Assembly: GCF_040054535.1 (NCBI RefSeq)
Contig: NC_090779.1
Span: 18,139,001 to 18,203,000 of the forward strand
DNA: 64,000 nt
Source: Antennarius striatus
Lineage: Eukaryota; Chordata; Actinopteri; Lophiiformes; Antennariidae
Direction of reading: 5' to 3'
Under the pieces are notes generated by a model. It did no database searches and had not been told where the DNA came from. It saw only the letters and a list, made by a program, of their open reading frames with translations. The translations under genes were made by a program, and so were the position numbers. Shown piece after piece: positions 1 through 13,300 of this stretch (its first letter is position 1; each line of letters starts with the position of its first letter).

Positions 1-786
1 ACTTCAGTTATATTTAGTTTTGACTTGCATTCAAAGTGTGATGATCTCTGTGCAGATTACAGTAAGAAGTTGAATTGAAGAGACAGAATGATCGAGCCGG
101 CACCACAGCAACTGTCCAACTGATGCCATGCACATGGATTATTGGATGACATGGAAGAAGATGATGAAATGGAAAGGGATAAAAATGGAGACTTAAAATC
201 AAATAGATGATGAAAAATGTGATTTTAGAAGGAACGAAACACGAGGCAAAGTCTATACCAGGTGCTGCATCTTTTTGCCTGGTCTGTTAATTCTCCGTTT
301 TGATTTTAATTTGATTTAATTAGCACTAGAAATATCAGATTAAATGATACAGCTGCAACCCCTTCACGATTTGTCATCCATTATCCTACCTGCCTGTCTG
401 TTCATCCAAAAGAGAGAGTTTCCGAAGATAGCATTGCTTTCACTTCCAAAAATGTTTTTGGTGCCTGTTTGTCTGTCTCACAGCTTTATGAATATGAGAC
501 TGAATGGAAGAGTCAGACTTACCATTAACTCCACATCAGCAGGGCTGCACTATAAAATGGGACCAAAACGTCACGTGGAATTAAGGTTTTTACTGGAATT
601 TAGCAGCGTAAATTAAATTAAATTATTATCAACGCTGTAATTCTGTGTTTCAGGTTTCAACTGACACGATCAGGCACTTCCATAAACTAGCAATCCCAAT
701 TTTTTTAAGAACTATTTTACACACCTCAGAATAATCATATAATAAAATATAAAGGTAAAAGGTACCATTTTCTTATTTACATGAAT

Positions 787-821
787 ATGGATGGATGGAT
801 GGATGGATGGATGGATGGATG
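787..821. repeat. (ATGG)n microsatellite
   Basis: Nearly nine uninterrupted copies of a 4-base unit. Confidence 0.95.
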
Positions 822-906
822 TGGAAACGACCATGTTTAATATAAGCTTTATCTCCTTTAACTCCTACATTATCACTAAAATGAAATCCAACCATTTCTC
901 TGTCTA

Positions 907-918
907 TGTGTGTGTGTG

Positions 919-994
<76 letters not shown>
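907..994. repeat. (TG)n microsatellite
   Basis: A short interrupted start, then 36 perfect TG units from 923 to 994. Confidence 0.97.
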
Positions 995-995
<1 letters not shown>

Positions 996-3900
996 TGGGG
1001 AGCTCCCCAGCTGATGACTACTACAGTTCTACTTCATCAGGGCCATGTATTTTATGTTTTAATTTCTATTTATTTAGTACTATATTCTCAAAGAAATACT
1101 CCATGTGTCTATGTGTCACTTTGCTGAAGCAGAAATAGGATGCCAGGAGAGCGTCTTGCCTCTAAAAAGCAGGGCGTGTTCTGGTGTCCTGTCCTCACTA
1201 CATTTTCCCTTGAGCCAGCTCCTCCGCTCAGCTTCTCTCCCCGTCTTTCTATCCGCCTACCGACCCAATCGCTCTCTTTTTCCTAGTGTGTGCATGTACT
1301 GTATGTCTCTGGATAGCTGCCTAAGCACTGACGGAGACACCATTACCCCCCTGGTTTGGGCTTGTTAGTGCTGTCTCTGGGCAGATCAACCTCCAACAGG
1401 ACACAGCAGGAGGCGAAAGGAAGAGGGTGCCAGCACGGCAGATTATGAACAGCAGCGTGTTCGAACGGCTCACAATGATGTTGTCATCACACTGTGGTCA
1501 GATGTCGATCTTCATATTTCTGTTATTAAATTAAATTCTTTTTTTCAATTGCCCTGTGATCACTAATTTGTAGGTTTGTTTCTTGAATATACCACATAAA
1601 GTAAAATGTCATTTTCACATCTGTACAACTCATTGGTCTGATGAGGAGGGTGAAATTTATTTCAACGGCTGTCAGAACCTGTTTTTTAGCTCTCTTGAAG
1701 TCCGCAGATGAATTGACACTTCTGTTAAGTTGAGAACATACAAATCCTGGGTTTGCTTTGGTATCAAGGCCTTGGGTACAGAAAGATGTCAAAAGAAATC
1801 TTATTCAGACTTTTCACTGAAGGCAACTGGAAATATTTCAAAGAAAGCGTCTGTTACGATTCATCGGGTCTGCAGGAAGTCTGCAGACTCAAACCTGTGA
1901 TTGTGTTTCTAGAAGCTGTGTAGTTATCCCTGGCCTTTACACTGCAAAGTCTTTTTCACACATACGTAGAACTTAAAACAACAGTAAACGTGGCTTTTAT
2001 TCCTCAACATAAAAGTGATGGAGGATGTAGTCATCTGTGTTTCCATTCCTCCATCGTCCAACTTTAAACCAGCTTCACCAAAATTTTACAAAGAAAGCAA
2101 GAAGTTTGACTTTTGGATGTGTATTTTTTTTGTTGAAGTACAATGATTTTTAAAGTGACTCTGAAGGTTGGTCAACAGAACAAATGACTCTTGTAGACTT
2201 GCCCCTGAAGATTGTGTTGTCTTCAGATGACTCTGTTTATAGCAGAAATGCTATTTTATTTACTGTGTGTGCAAAACACAATAATTAATCTCTTTTGTGT
2301 AAAGTTAACATCAATGTCTGGCTTATTCAGGCCTTTGTGATAAAGTTTCTAACCAATGTAGTGAAGAGAGTGGGTATCGATCTTCTCAAACAGCATAAAT
2401 CTATAGAAATAGCAACTATTAAATCAGATAAACTATAATTATCATAATAAATGTGTGTCTCATATGACGAAGTATGGTATAATAATACTTTTTCTGGTGT
2501 TGACCTGTCAAAATCACAAATAGCAGCACATAACCAGAGTATATTAGTATGTCAGGGCTTCCAATTTAACAACAAAATAAATCAGTGATGGCTATAGATC
2601 TGTTGCACCTCAGGAGGGAGGAGGGAGTTTGTTTCCCTATCCCGTCCTTCTTCTCCTGTTTTCTCCTCTTCTAGATTAGCTGGGCTTTGAAAGAAGGCAG
2701 TAAACATGGATGGAGGGCTTGAATCAATATGTCATGAGATGATGTTCCTTCTTTCGGTTCCATTAGCCCACCATCCCCCTCTTGGTCTCCTGTGGCTCTT
2801 GCCCCAGTCCATCCTCTACTATGATCCCTCCATGGAGTGAAATGAGAATTGTGCATAGATTTCTATTCTGTGTGGGGGACAATATCTGCATGATATGCGT
2901 TGCAAAAATCAGTGCATGATTTATTTTTCCATTAGATTCTATTGAATTTCTTCATATCAGGACACTTGCGTAATATTGACATGTCCAAAGCTCTGTCAGC
3001 ACATGGATTCAAAAAAAGGCAGCCTTTAAGAGTTAACCAAGGTTATCTCAAGTGTAGTCGCCCATATCGTTCACTTGGTTTAACTGTTTGGAGGAAAGGA
3101 TTTCTCTGCCACAGGTTTGCTACTGTTGACCTTTGACTCCTTCAACAGGATCAGGGATGAAGTGTTTTTTGTCCTCTGGTGTTTGGTATTGTCCACTTGG
3201 TGCACGGATGTTTGGTTTTTTTTTCAGGACCAGAAGGGACCCTTTTCCTCCATGCATGTGGTCTTTCCCCCTTTGTTTTCTGTCCTTCATCTAAATGCAT
3301 GCAGGAGAGTCGGTGTTGGAGTGGGGGTCAGGTGTGGATGTTGTGATTGAGATCAGAGAGGATAAAGTGTTACTGAGTCTGCATTTGTTATTTCACTTTA
3401 TGGTGTGATGGAGGGAAACAATAGAGAAAATGAAAACTTGACCACATCGAAAGATTTAGAAACAGCTCCTAAAAAAAGATTGAATGATTTTGCTATTATT
3501 TAAACCTGACCCTTGTTTTTGTCTTTTACCTCAGTATCTCTCATCTAATGATCCTCAGATGGGCTGAATGTGAGCACCTTATCCAGCCATGCATATTTTC
3601 ACCCCAAAGATCATTTTTGGTGCAGTGAAATCCAGCCCTTGTAAGATGAAGAGGGAATGGGACCCTGCATGCAGGCTGCTGTATTGATTAGTGGTCAGCT
3701 GAAGCTATGTGTGCTGCAAACTGCAAAAAGCAGCTTGTCCTCTCTGGAAAACATTTTTTGCAACTCAGTGGTCTTCATTGTGTGACTAAGAATTGTACTT
3801 GTAGCATTTATTCCCTTTTTTATTGCTATTGTGAAAGGCTCTCATCTCAAAGCAACGACAACTACTTATGTTTATCTCTTTCCATTGTGTCTAGACGAAG

Positions 3901-4929
3901 TAATTTAGTGTCAACTCAAGTCTTATCATCCCCACATGCTGGCAGAAGAGGAGGCTTGGGCCATTATATTCCGAAATGATTCAGAGTTACTACAAGCATG
4001 ATCTTCTATATTCTCTACATATCACTCATCATCATAGGGCACATACACAAAAATCTGGGTCAGATGGTCTCCATCACGGAAGTCCTTTCAGGGAATGTTT
4101 TGGATTAAACACATGTAAAATCACTTGAACTCATCCTCCAAGATGATTAACTGTTATGAAATATCATACAGACACTCATGCTCACCAGAGGGTGAACACT
4201 AATAATAATAATTTTTAATGCTTTTTCTTGCAGTGTCAGTAGTATCCTTGCTTTTATTTATCAAAGTGAAATATACAGCCCAACTTCCATGGACTTATGT
4301 GTAACCATAATGCAGTCTCACCTTTTGCACCACCAGGGATGAATTACCCCTGAGGATAAACTGCAAAAATGTACAAAAAACAAAAATTCCCAACAATTCT
4401 CTCTGTTCTTTGTGTTTTGCACAAATTAGCAAATATTATCATGCTACCATACAATAACATCTTGAACATGTGCTGGATTAAATATTGCTCTTGACTTCAC
4501 CTGTGCAGCGCAAGGAATCCCACAGGTCGGTGGGTGTGGCTGCACAAAGTCCCCAGATGTCCCCAAAGGCCCTTGTTTGCTATTACCAGGAGAGTTGGTG
4601 TGTATGAGTAGACCTTCCATTGTTGTTATCTGGTTTGTCTGAGGTCCCTTTATAAAGAGGGAGCCACTACAGACAGAGAGAGGAGGCAATCGCTTTAAAT
4701 CAGTTGAATCTTTCTTTCTCTCTCTCTCTCTCTGTGAGAGTCTGGCTGCCTCTCTGAATGTGTCTCCTGGCACAAAGACAGAATACCGATCAGCCTGTGA
4801 GCTTTTGAACACCTCCTTATTTTTATTTCTCAATAATGTCCTCACTAATCTCTGCACACTCGTCCAGATGGTTTCTTTCCAACCCTTGCCAAAAAGGTAC
4901 TGTGTTTCCCAGTTTTTGGAGAGGTTAGG

Positions 4930-5110
4930 CATAGCCTGAGGAATAAGACATTAGATTCTATCCCTTATTCCATTTATTTCTAATCTCCTTTCCTCTTTTT
5001 TCTTAATTCTGTATTCACTAGTCTTGGTTTTAATTTAACTTATGTTTTGCAACGGAGCAACTCTAACAAAAAGACCGTGGGAATTAATAAAGGAATCTGA
5101 TTCTGATTGA
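4930..5110 (+). mobile_element. LINE-type 3' end with TGATTC tail
   Basis: The block ends GCAACGGAGCAACTCTAACA, then GGAATTAATAAAGGAATCTG and ATTCTGATTG. A GC-poor UTR, an AATAAA-like stop and a short tandem TGATTC tail are characteristic of L2/CR1/Rex1-type LINE 3' ends in fish genomes. The 5' border is approximate and no reverse-transcriptase remnant is seen upstream. Confidence 0.45.
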
Positions 5111-6044
5111 AGTGCTTTTAATGGATGCCACTGGTAGGATTCCTTCACGGTGGAGTCATTTTATTAGGGTGAAGCTGTCATGGGATTGTTGCATTTTTTA
5201 CAATGGCATAATGTGGAAACTGGGCTAGCTCAGCAGAGGTGTGTGTTCCCTTTTATCTTCGATCCTTTGTCCCATTAGAAAGACGAAGGGATGAGAGACC
5301 ATAAGGAAGAGGCAGAGATATGGCACAGAGGCAGACTGGGTCGATCTGCACACTCCCCACATTAGCACTCCACTTTAACTTCACCCCTGGCAATTCTCTG
5401 AACCATCCAATGACTGAGGAGACTTAGTACTTAGTTAAAGATCGTAATGAAAATGGTATAGAGGGCAAAACCACTTTATGGATCCTGGACAAGAAAGGAT
5501 GAAAACATTCATGTGAAAACATTCTGCCTTCAAGAGATCAGGCAAGATTTAAGATTAGTGAGAGTGAAATTGTGAATGTGGTTATTTCCACTCTTAATCT
5601 AGACTAAGGAATATGATCAGGCCTGTTTGTTTGAGCAGGTCAGTGTTAATGGCTCCTGTTACCTCCTCCATGAATCACTCCCTGAGGGTGAGGATTTATC
5701 TAGGACGCACATTAAACATAACAGAGTAGATAAAAATGTCTTTGAGCCTTAAAATGCTCATGAGACAAAAAAAGGCATGGAAATATGTCAACAAAAGCTT
5801 TAGGAAATTGCGATTGACATTTCATTGGCTATAAAAGATCTGTTAAATCCAAAATATAAAGTTAGAACTATCCAACCCTATATCTTTCTAGTCTGTATAG
5901 TCAGAAGATGCTCTGCAGTGAAGCTTTGTCTCATCCTTCTCACTCTTGCTTTTCATTTTTTCCCTTCCGGCCTGATGGCGCTTGTTCCCTGTGCAAATGA
6001 ATGGCTGGAGTCAGGGATGAATACCAGCTAAGTGCATGTAGGAA

Positions 6045-6054
6045 TGTGTGTGTG

Positions 6055-6086
<32 letters not shown>

Positions 6087-6097
6087 TGTGTGTGTGT
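6045..6097. repeat. TG/TGCG compound repeat
   Basis: TG units with an internal (TGCG) block; alternating purine-pyrimidine, so Z-DNA prone. Confidence 0.9.
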
Positions 6098-6769
6098 TTA
6101 ATTCAAGCACAAATAAATGTCTTATTTTCTAAAATGACTCGTGCCTTAAACACACACGTCAATTTTAATCAGGGTTTAAAACATTAAGTTGAACAAAGGA
6201 CACAACGGTACATTTTGTACGCATGAAGAGTGTTTTATTTTTAATTTTCTAATACCTCATCGTCAGTTGTAAATGTGAATAATAGGTAGCAGGGCTGACC
6301 TCCACTTTTGTAATTACCCAGCTTCCACTCACATGTGAAAATGTGCTTGTGTGTTTTTATATAGGGCAGATCTCTTGACGTGGCACTTTTCCCCCGTTTA
6401 CATGAGGACGTTTATTGTCCTTGTTAGAGGGTAAAGCGTGCCAGCGTCACATTTCTCATAAACCTTTTTTAGTGGCTCATCGTGGGTGTGGCTGCTCAGT
6501 GCGTCGGAGTTTCTTTAGGACATTAATTCACTAAAAGAAAACATTTTTAACACTCTGATTGGGTGTTCCAGTAAACCTAACCCAACATGAAAGTGATGCC
6601 CATTTCAGAAACTGAAGGGGAAATTGTGTTTTCATCGCGGCTTGTCAACATTTTCCTGGAAATAAACAACTGTTACAGGAAGTCTGCATCACAAACAAGA
6701 GGTGTGGACTTTATGGAAAGCGTTTTAGTAATCAGGAAGGATCTAAAAAAAGACTGTGAGGAGTCAGTA

Positions 6770-6892
<123 letters not shown>

Positions 6893-7042
6893 TGCTCTCT
6901 CCATGGTCCTGAAGTCCCTGATACAATTGGCTGTTTTTTCCTATTTCGTAATTTCATCTTTTAATTTTATATACTGATTTTAATCCCCGAGAGGAAATTA
7001 ATGGTACACTCCAGTTAGTTGAATGAATCATGCATATATGTG

Positions 7043-7063
7043 TTTGTACAGGTCCTGTACAAA
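7043..7063. repeat. perfect 10-bp inverted repeat with single-base centre
   Basis: TTTGTACAGG, T, CCTGTACAAA. It lies just beyond the 3' side of the minus-strand SINE-like copy and may be part of its body. Confidence 0.85.
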
Positions 7064-7069
7064 CTGACA

Positions 7070-7172
7070 CCTCCCACTGTCAGCTCACACTCCGGGTGTT
7101 TTTTGGGCAGGAGCAGGAATCGAACCGCCGATCTTGGTTCATTGGATGACCCACGCTAGCCACTGCTGCTGA
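7070..7172 (-). mobile_element. tRNA-derived SINE-like copy
   Basis: The minus strand from about 7172 reads GTGGCTAGCGTGGGTCATCC (A-box-like) and then GGTTCGATTCC at 7126-7116, an exact polymerase III B box, with the spacing of a tRNA-like head, followed by a non-tRNA body. Fish SINEs of this design often contain TCGGCGGTTCGATTCC. The copy appears truncated; family not determined. It is not a functional tRNA because the tRNA stems are missing. Confidence 0.55.
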
Positions 7173-10165
7173 GCGTGTGTGTGAGTGTGTGTGTGTCTGT
7201 GTATAACATGACAACCCAACCCCGTTTTCTTTTCTCCCCAACTTATCAGGCATCTGCCTTTCATTTCTGGCTCCACAGTCATTCAGAAAAATACGGTAAT
7301 GATTTTTTAAATATATATTTAATTTATACGTATATATGTATATACATTTTTTTTATTCCTGCTGAGGTTTGTGTGTTTATCCTGTAGCCCATGAACGTCT
7401 GGTGGAGATTCATTTCATTATTCAGTTTAAAAACAGACTCCTGCTGTAAACACACCAACACACGTGATCCCAAACCCACAGGTCGTCCCCTGACTCCTCA
7501 TTAGGATCAGCAGCAGGAGGGCGGGGATGCACACACTCCTCTCCTCACACTAGTGAAGCGGTGGGTTTGCTCCCTCTGTCTGGCCCTCTTGCTATGGCCC
7601 CAGGGATGAGTTTCTTTGGAGGGGCCCTCTCTCTTTTGTGTGGACTTGATGCACAGCGCAACAGAAGGCCGAGGAGCCTCAAGGTTGAATGGGTTAGAGG
7701 TTGTTTTTTTGTGTTTTTTTTTGTTTTTTCAACCCACAAAACTGAGCAGGCAGCCAATCAGGGAATCCATATTATTATCACCAGGAAACGTCTTAAACTA
7801 ATCTCTCACAAAGCTTTTCACTGGTTACTCCGCCTGGAATAAACGTGCCATGATTTACAATTAGGACGCAGGTACCGGGCGAATGCAAATCACATCAGTA
7901 ATAATAAGATAGGCAGTGTTGTCATTGTCATTCGTGTCATTAGCCTAAAAACAAAGAGCTGTCACAGTGTTTATTTTTAGTCCACCCACCAGCATCGATG
8001 GTGCAACAGCATCATCAGGTCAAGAGCATGCTGTGCACCATTGCATATAAATGCTAAGCCGCAGCAATAAGAGTCACCCAGTGTGATTCCCTGGAAGGGA
8101 AGCAGCAGGCAGATAGAGCTAGTATGGAAGAGTATGGCGCAGCTCATTGAGGAGGGTTGCTATGACGCCATGAGGAGACAGAGTTGTTGCTGAGAAATTT
8201 CCTGCAACCAGCGCAACATCACCTGTCTGTGTGTTCAAGTGGGATTCATCCCTGCTAAATACTGAATGATTTATTTCCATAGAGCTGTCAGAAGGCTGCA
8301 TTAACTACTTTTTTTTTTTTCAAAGTTCTGTGGTAGAGTTTTATTCAAGACTGAGCCAGGTCAGCTGTTTTTGTGCTAGGCTAAGCTAACCAGCAGAACC
8401 AATTATGTTTAGCCCACAGACCTGAGAGTGGATTCCAACTTATCATCTGGACCTTCAGCGATCTGACCCTCCTAAATGTTAATTTGATGTAGTGTTGGTG
8501 AGTTCTGCATATATTCCCAAATCTAAGTTGTTGTTGTTTTTTTTTAAAAAAAAAAAAGGAAAAAGAAACTCAGGTATCATAGTGTCAGTAAGAATAAACA
8601 CCAGCCCTCACCCAGCCTCTTCCTCCTTTAGACATGGATTCTGTGGATCCAGATTTTTCTGATGCTGTGAGGTCTGATCTGACTTCAACAGCCTCTCATC
8701 TGAGGCAACAATAGGAGCTCATTCAGTCACATTGTGCTTAGAATTAATCACCTATGTTGTTTCTGAGGCCCTCTGTGGTGATTCCCCACCCCCCTCCTGA
8801 ACCCCCGAGAGAAAGAGAGAGGGCACGGTGAACAAGGGCATCAACAGAGGAGAACATTTCTGCTACTTACAAAGCAAATTTTTGAGGACAGTGTTTGTAG
8901 TTGAATGTGTGTTTACTGACTGATGATTACTATTTGTGTTGTTATTCACATGAGAAACAAAAGGGTTTGTTAGGGTTTGTCTACGAGAGCCATCATGAGT
9001 CATGGATGACTAGGGCTTTACTTACCTGGTTTGAAATACGTGGAGGATTGTGTATGTATCCTCGTATCCTTGTTATTTATTCGAACAGCTTGAGCTGCCT
9101 GCTGTCGCTGTTGTTGAAATGTAACAAGCACTACATCGTTCATTAAAAAGTTATTTCTCAATCACTTAATTGCAATAGAAAACACATCTCTGCAGTATGA
9201 CTAAGCATCACGACGGCCTGTTTCGTCTCTGCCACTGTTCTATATATTGTTAATATATTATATTGTGAATGTAAGAAATGAGAAACTTAAATATATTAAA
9301 TGCACGCTGCACGCTTCACCTCCATGTTCATGAATCAAGGAGAAAATAGAAATGTGAAAAATGACTGGGAGGAAACACTAGCTGCACGCTGGAGTTCGTC
9401 TCCTCCAAATGATGGATACAGGTACCTGATAAATTCATCTTCAATAGAGAAAATGTTATTATGTCAGGTTTGAATAATTATTTGTAATCTAATAGTCCTG
9501 AGGGCCATAATATATGACTCCTGTATGATCTGGTCTGGGTTAATAAGACCTAATTAACCATACAGGGTTCATTCTTAGTAGGTTCCTTTTGCGATTGTGA
9601 GCCGTAAAGGAATTTTTCCGCTGATTGAGAAACGTAAAGATAGTTCTAATATTTATCAAACCTCTCAGACAGCTGCTCCATGTTTGAAGTGCAGGTCATT
9701 AAACATCTCTGGAAACCTTGTAAAAAATTCTCCACATTACACCCATGTAAAATATATGTTTCTAATTTAACCTCAGTTATTAAATTTAACTTGTCTTTTC
9801 TTGCAGCTGCGCTTTGTCACTGTAGGTCTACAGTGGAATGTCTGATTTGCTTTTGATGTATGCTCTGATTTTCTCCATCAATCCTTGGCTCCTTTATCAC
9901 GCTAAAGCAGCGCTCAGGGAAGCAGGAACAGTGTGTGTATTGATCACAGTCACACGTCATCCCACATAGAGGGGCATCAGGTATCGTCTAGAGGGCTACG
10001 CCCCGAAAATATGCTGTCGGTGCTCAAAAATAGAGTAGAACTACGCCTAGTGACTTCACTGTGGAAGATGCTTTAGATTTACTCTACATGTAAGGATTTC
10101 CAAGTGTTTATTACTTTGCATTGCTGACCATCTCTCCTTTCTTCTTTCTTCTTCTTCTTCCCCAG

Positions 10166-10378
10166 GCGTTCGGCCAAGCTTACACCAACCAGCGTAAAGT
10201 GGCAGAAGATGGAGAGACCAATGAGGAGACGTTGCTGCAGGAGTCGGCCTGTAAGGAGGCCTACTACGTAGGCCGCCTGCTGGAGCTTCAGACGGAGGTG
10301 ACGTTAAGCCGTTCGGTGGCGTCCAACGCCCAGGCTGAAAACGAGAGGCTCAATGCGGTCGTGCAGGAGCTGCGAGAG
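10166..10378 (+). CDS. bicd1: bicd1 exon 2, N-terminal coiled coil
   Basis: 71 codons, phase 0 at both ends, bounded by a polypyrimidine tract plus CAG and by GTGAGC. It begins [20 protein letters not shown], which matches the start of exon 2 in mammalian BICD1. This part of the family forms the first dynein-dynactin-binding coiled coil. The Ala and Phe at the start lie near the region known to contact dynein light intermediate chain in BICD2 (family knowledge, not tested here). Confidence 0.95.
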
Positions 10379-13300
10379 GTGAGCGTGTGTTTATTCCTTC
10401 AGGCTACACGATCAATGAAAGAATGTACCTGTACGTTGAAGAGTAGTCAAAGATCACTTCATCTGAGTCCGGATCTCATGCGCTCATTTCAGTTGTATTA
10501 AACATATCCAGTTTTTCTTCACTTTTGTGACAAAACAAGGAAACAAAATGCAATGTGGATACTGAAATCTAGGTCAACATAACATTTAGATGGTACAGTA
10601 TATTATTCTGAATTATTAATAACTGTATACTGTATTGACTTTGTGGTGTACTGTCAAATTGATGATCTCATTATTGTAGCCGGCTGTTACCCACAGTCGT
10701 ATTTATTTTACTCTGACCTACATTAGAACACTGTTAAATGACAAAGGTCATGGTGACCCCTGCGTACATGCAAAGCATTCGTGCATTCATAGATGTCTGT
10801 GGCCACTGTGTCAGGCAGGGCAGCAGTTCAAGTGAGGGTCAGACACTGCAGCCACGACCTTCATTGTGGGGGGCAAATCCGGTGCTAAGCTGGGGAATAA
10901 GTGAAATGTCCTGAGCTCGGCACAAGTGTGAGCCAGCCCTACACCCACAGGACACACACTCACTATATTCTCTATCTATATTCATCAGGGAGTGTCGTGA
11001 GGCTGAGTCTGCATGTATTACTTTCTGAGCATGTCAGATGCACGTCACATATTACATGGGTAATATTCACTAAGACAAGATAATCCACTTTATGGAGCAT
11101 TTTTATCATCATCCCTATTTTTGTTTTTTCAGCAGAATTTAAAATATATTCATGACGAGCTGTCCTTGTTCATGTACAGGCCTGTCACTCATTTGCATCA
11201 TGATGACTGCTCTTTGATGATGTGTTCATTAAGTGGCTTTAGCCTCATCAGCATACCTAAAACTCTAACATGTACAAGAGTCACCTTTCTCATCATGAGT
11301 AGCAGCTTCTTTTGTCACAGGTCTCATTTAAGCAGAATTTTCCTCTAAGTTCTGTAAGAAGATCATTTTAAGACATACACAGATGCACTGAGAAGAACAA
11401 ACAGACCATAATTCCCAGTCTTTATTTATCCACCATTGTGTTTTGGGGTTTTTTTTGCATCTCTTCCTCTTTGCCACAGCAGCGGTGTTCTTTATGAATG
11501 AACACAGGATGGCATGGTGAATCCAGTGAAGCTGTCACAGTCACAGTCTGTTCCCTGAACTGCAGGTCGAGGGGTGACTCACCCAGCCGTGCCCCAGGGC
11601 GGGATCGCCGCCGGCAAAGTGGGTCAGTCGTACTGCCCCCGACCCCAGCCGCTGTAGCCCCTGATGAGCCACTTCTCTATGGAGCCCTGTTGAATGATAA
11701 TTGGCTCTTAATGCGGTGCAGTTCATGCCCAGCTTAGTGTAATTCCCTGTATTGACATGAACATGTAATCGGACGACGTGAATTTACAGAGCGACGCAGT
11801 TAGTAAAGCAGAATTCAGTAGGATTTATTATGTTTATGTGATTTGTTCTGCATTGTTTTCTTCATCAAGAATGTTTAGAGCAGCGGTAGAAGCCTTCGAT
11901 GTTCTCTTCTTTCGCTTCAGGATCATAGTAGCTGCTGTCGACTGATGTTTAAATCAAAAGGGTCAGGGTATCATTGTGGCCTTTACTTTCAGTCCAGTTG
12001 CCATTTCTAAGTGACATTCCTCCATTCCTGGACACACACACGCACGCGCACACACACATGCACACAGAGGTTCCTCATTGGTTTAAAGTACTAACAATGC
12101 AGTACGGTATGTATTCTGTATCTTCCTTCCCACTCACCAACTCCTGACACTATCACTAGGTCAGCACTTCTGCCATGTGCCCAGAAAGCTGCAGGAGAGC
12201 TGCAGGCAGTTCTGAGAAGCACACATGCACACAAAGACTTTTACATAATGTCAGTAAAAAATAACGCTTCAGCCCAGTAGCACTTTAAATGTTCTGTACA
12301 TATTTAGTCACGTCTGCGCTCAAACAGGAGAACCTCATCCCCATTCTGCTTCTATTCCAATACATAGTTTTGTGAGCATGAATGATTTTGCTGTGATCTC
12401 AGGATATTTTTAATGCTGCCCCCTAATTTAATCAGATTGAGGGTTTTTGTGATAGGACTATTACTTATATAGTGGCTTTATCTGATATGACATCTGCCTG
12501 TGTTTCTGTCTGTGCCCAGCAGGTAACCTGGAAGAATGATCTGTCTGGGAGACAAAGTTCTGTTCTTATAAACTCAAAATAAATGATATTATTTGATCAA
12601 CTTCATTTTCATTTTGCTGGAGAAGAGAAGTGTGTGCAGTATGAGGGGGATGAGACAGTGGACGTTTTAGTATGCAGGAGTAATCTTCTGTCAGTCAACA
12701 TTATGAGACCACAGACATGGTTTCATCATAAGATGATGGGGGGGGGGGGGCTTTAAACTTGGCATAGATGTAAGTGAGGAACAGAATTTCAATTCTGTCC
12801 CTTCTTTCTCATCTCCTCCTTCTTTGCTCCAGAGTAACGAGAGGCTGGAGCTACAGAGGAGCAGGATGAGGGAGGAGATCAAGGAGTATAAGTTCAGAGA
12901 AACCAGGCTGCTTCAGGATTACACCGAGCTGGAAGAGGAGAACATCACTCTGCAGAAACTGGTGTCTACGCTCAAGCAGAGCCAGGTCAGCATGAAGACC
13001 TTCATAGTAGTGCTGTAGTAGATTAATAATGTTATTACAGTGCAGTATTTCAGTTACACATCCCTCAGTCAGATAATAAAAGTTCTGTCCCCGTCTGATC
13101 TCTCTCCTTCGACACAGGTGGAGTATGAGGGACTGAAACATGAAATCAAAGTTCTAGAGGAAGAGACGGTTCTCCTCAACAGCCAGCTGGAAGACGCCTT
13201 ACGCCTCAAGGACATCTCTGAGGGTCAGCTGGAGGAAGCTCTGGATGCTCTTAAAAGTGAGCGTGAGCAAAAGAATAACCTGAGGAAGGAACTGGCCCAC

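Noticed and set aside
791..1138. 115-codon open frame with a Val-Cys repeat
   Set aside because: It is the translation of a TG microsatellite; such frames recur at every TG/CA tract in the window (29179-29480, 38801-39102, 43445-43804, 48156-48341, 51472-51883).
4444..4932. 162-codon minus-strand frame, the longest in the intron
   Set aside because: No recognisable domain, runs through a CT repeat and into a LINE-like tail; treated as chance.
7085..7172. Possible functional tRNA gene on the minus strand
   Set aside because: B box is present but acceptor and anticodon stems do not form; fits a SINE head instead.
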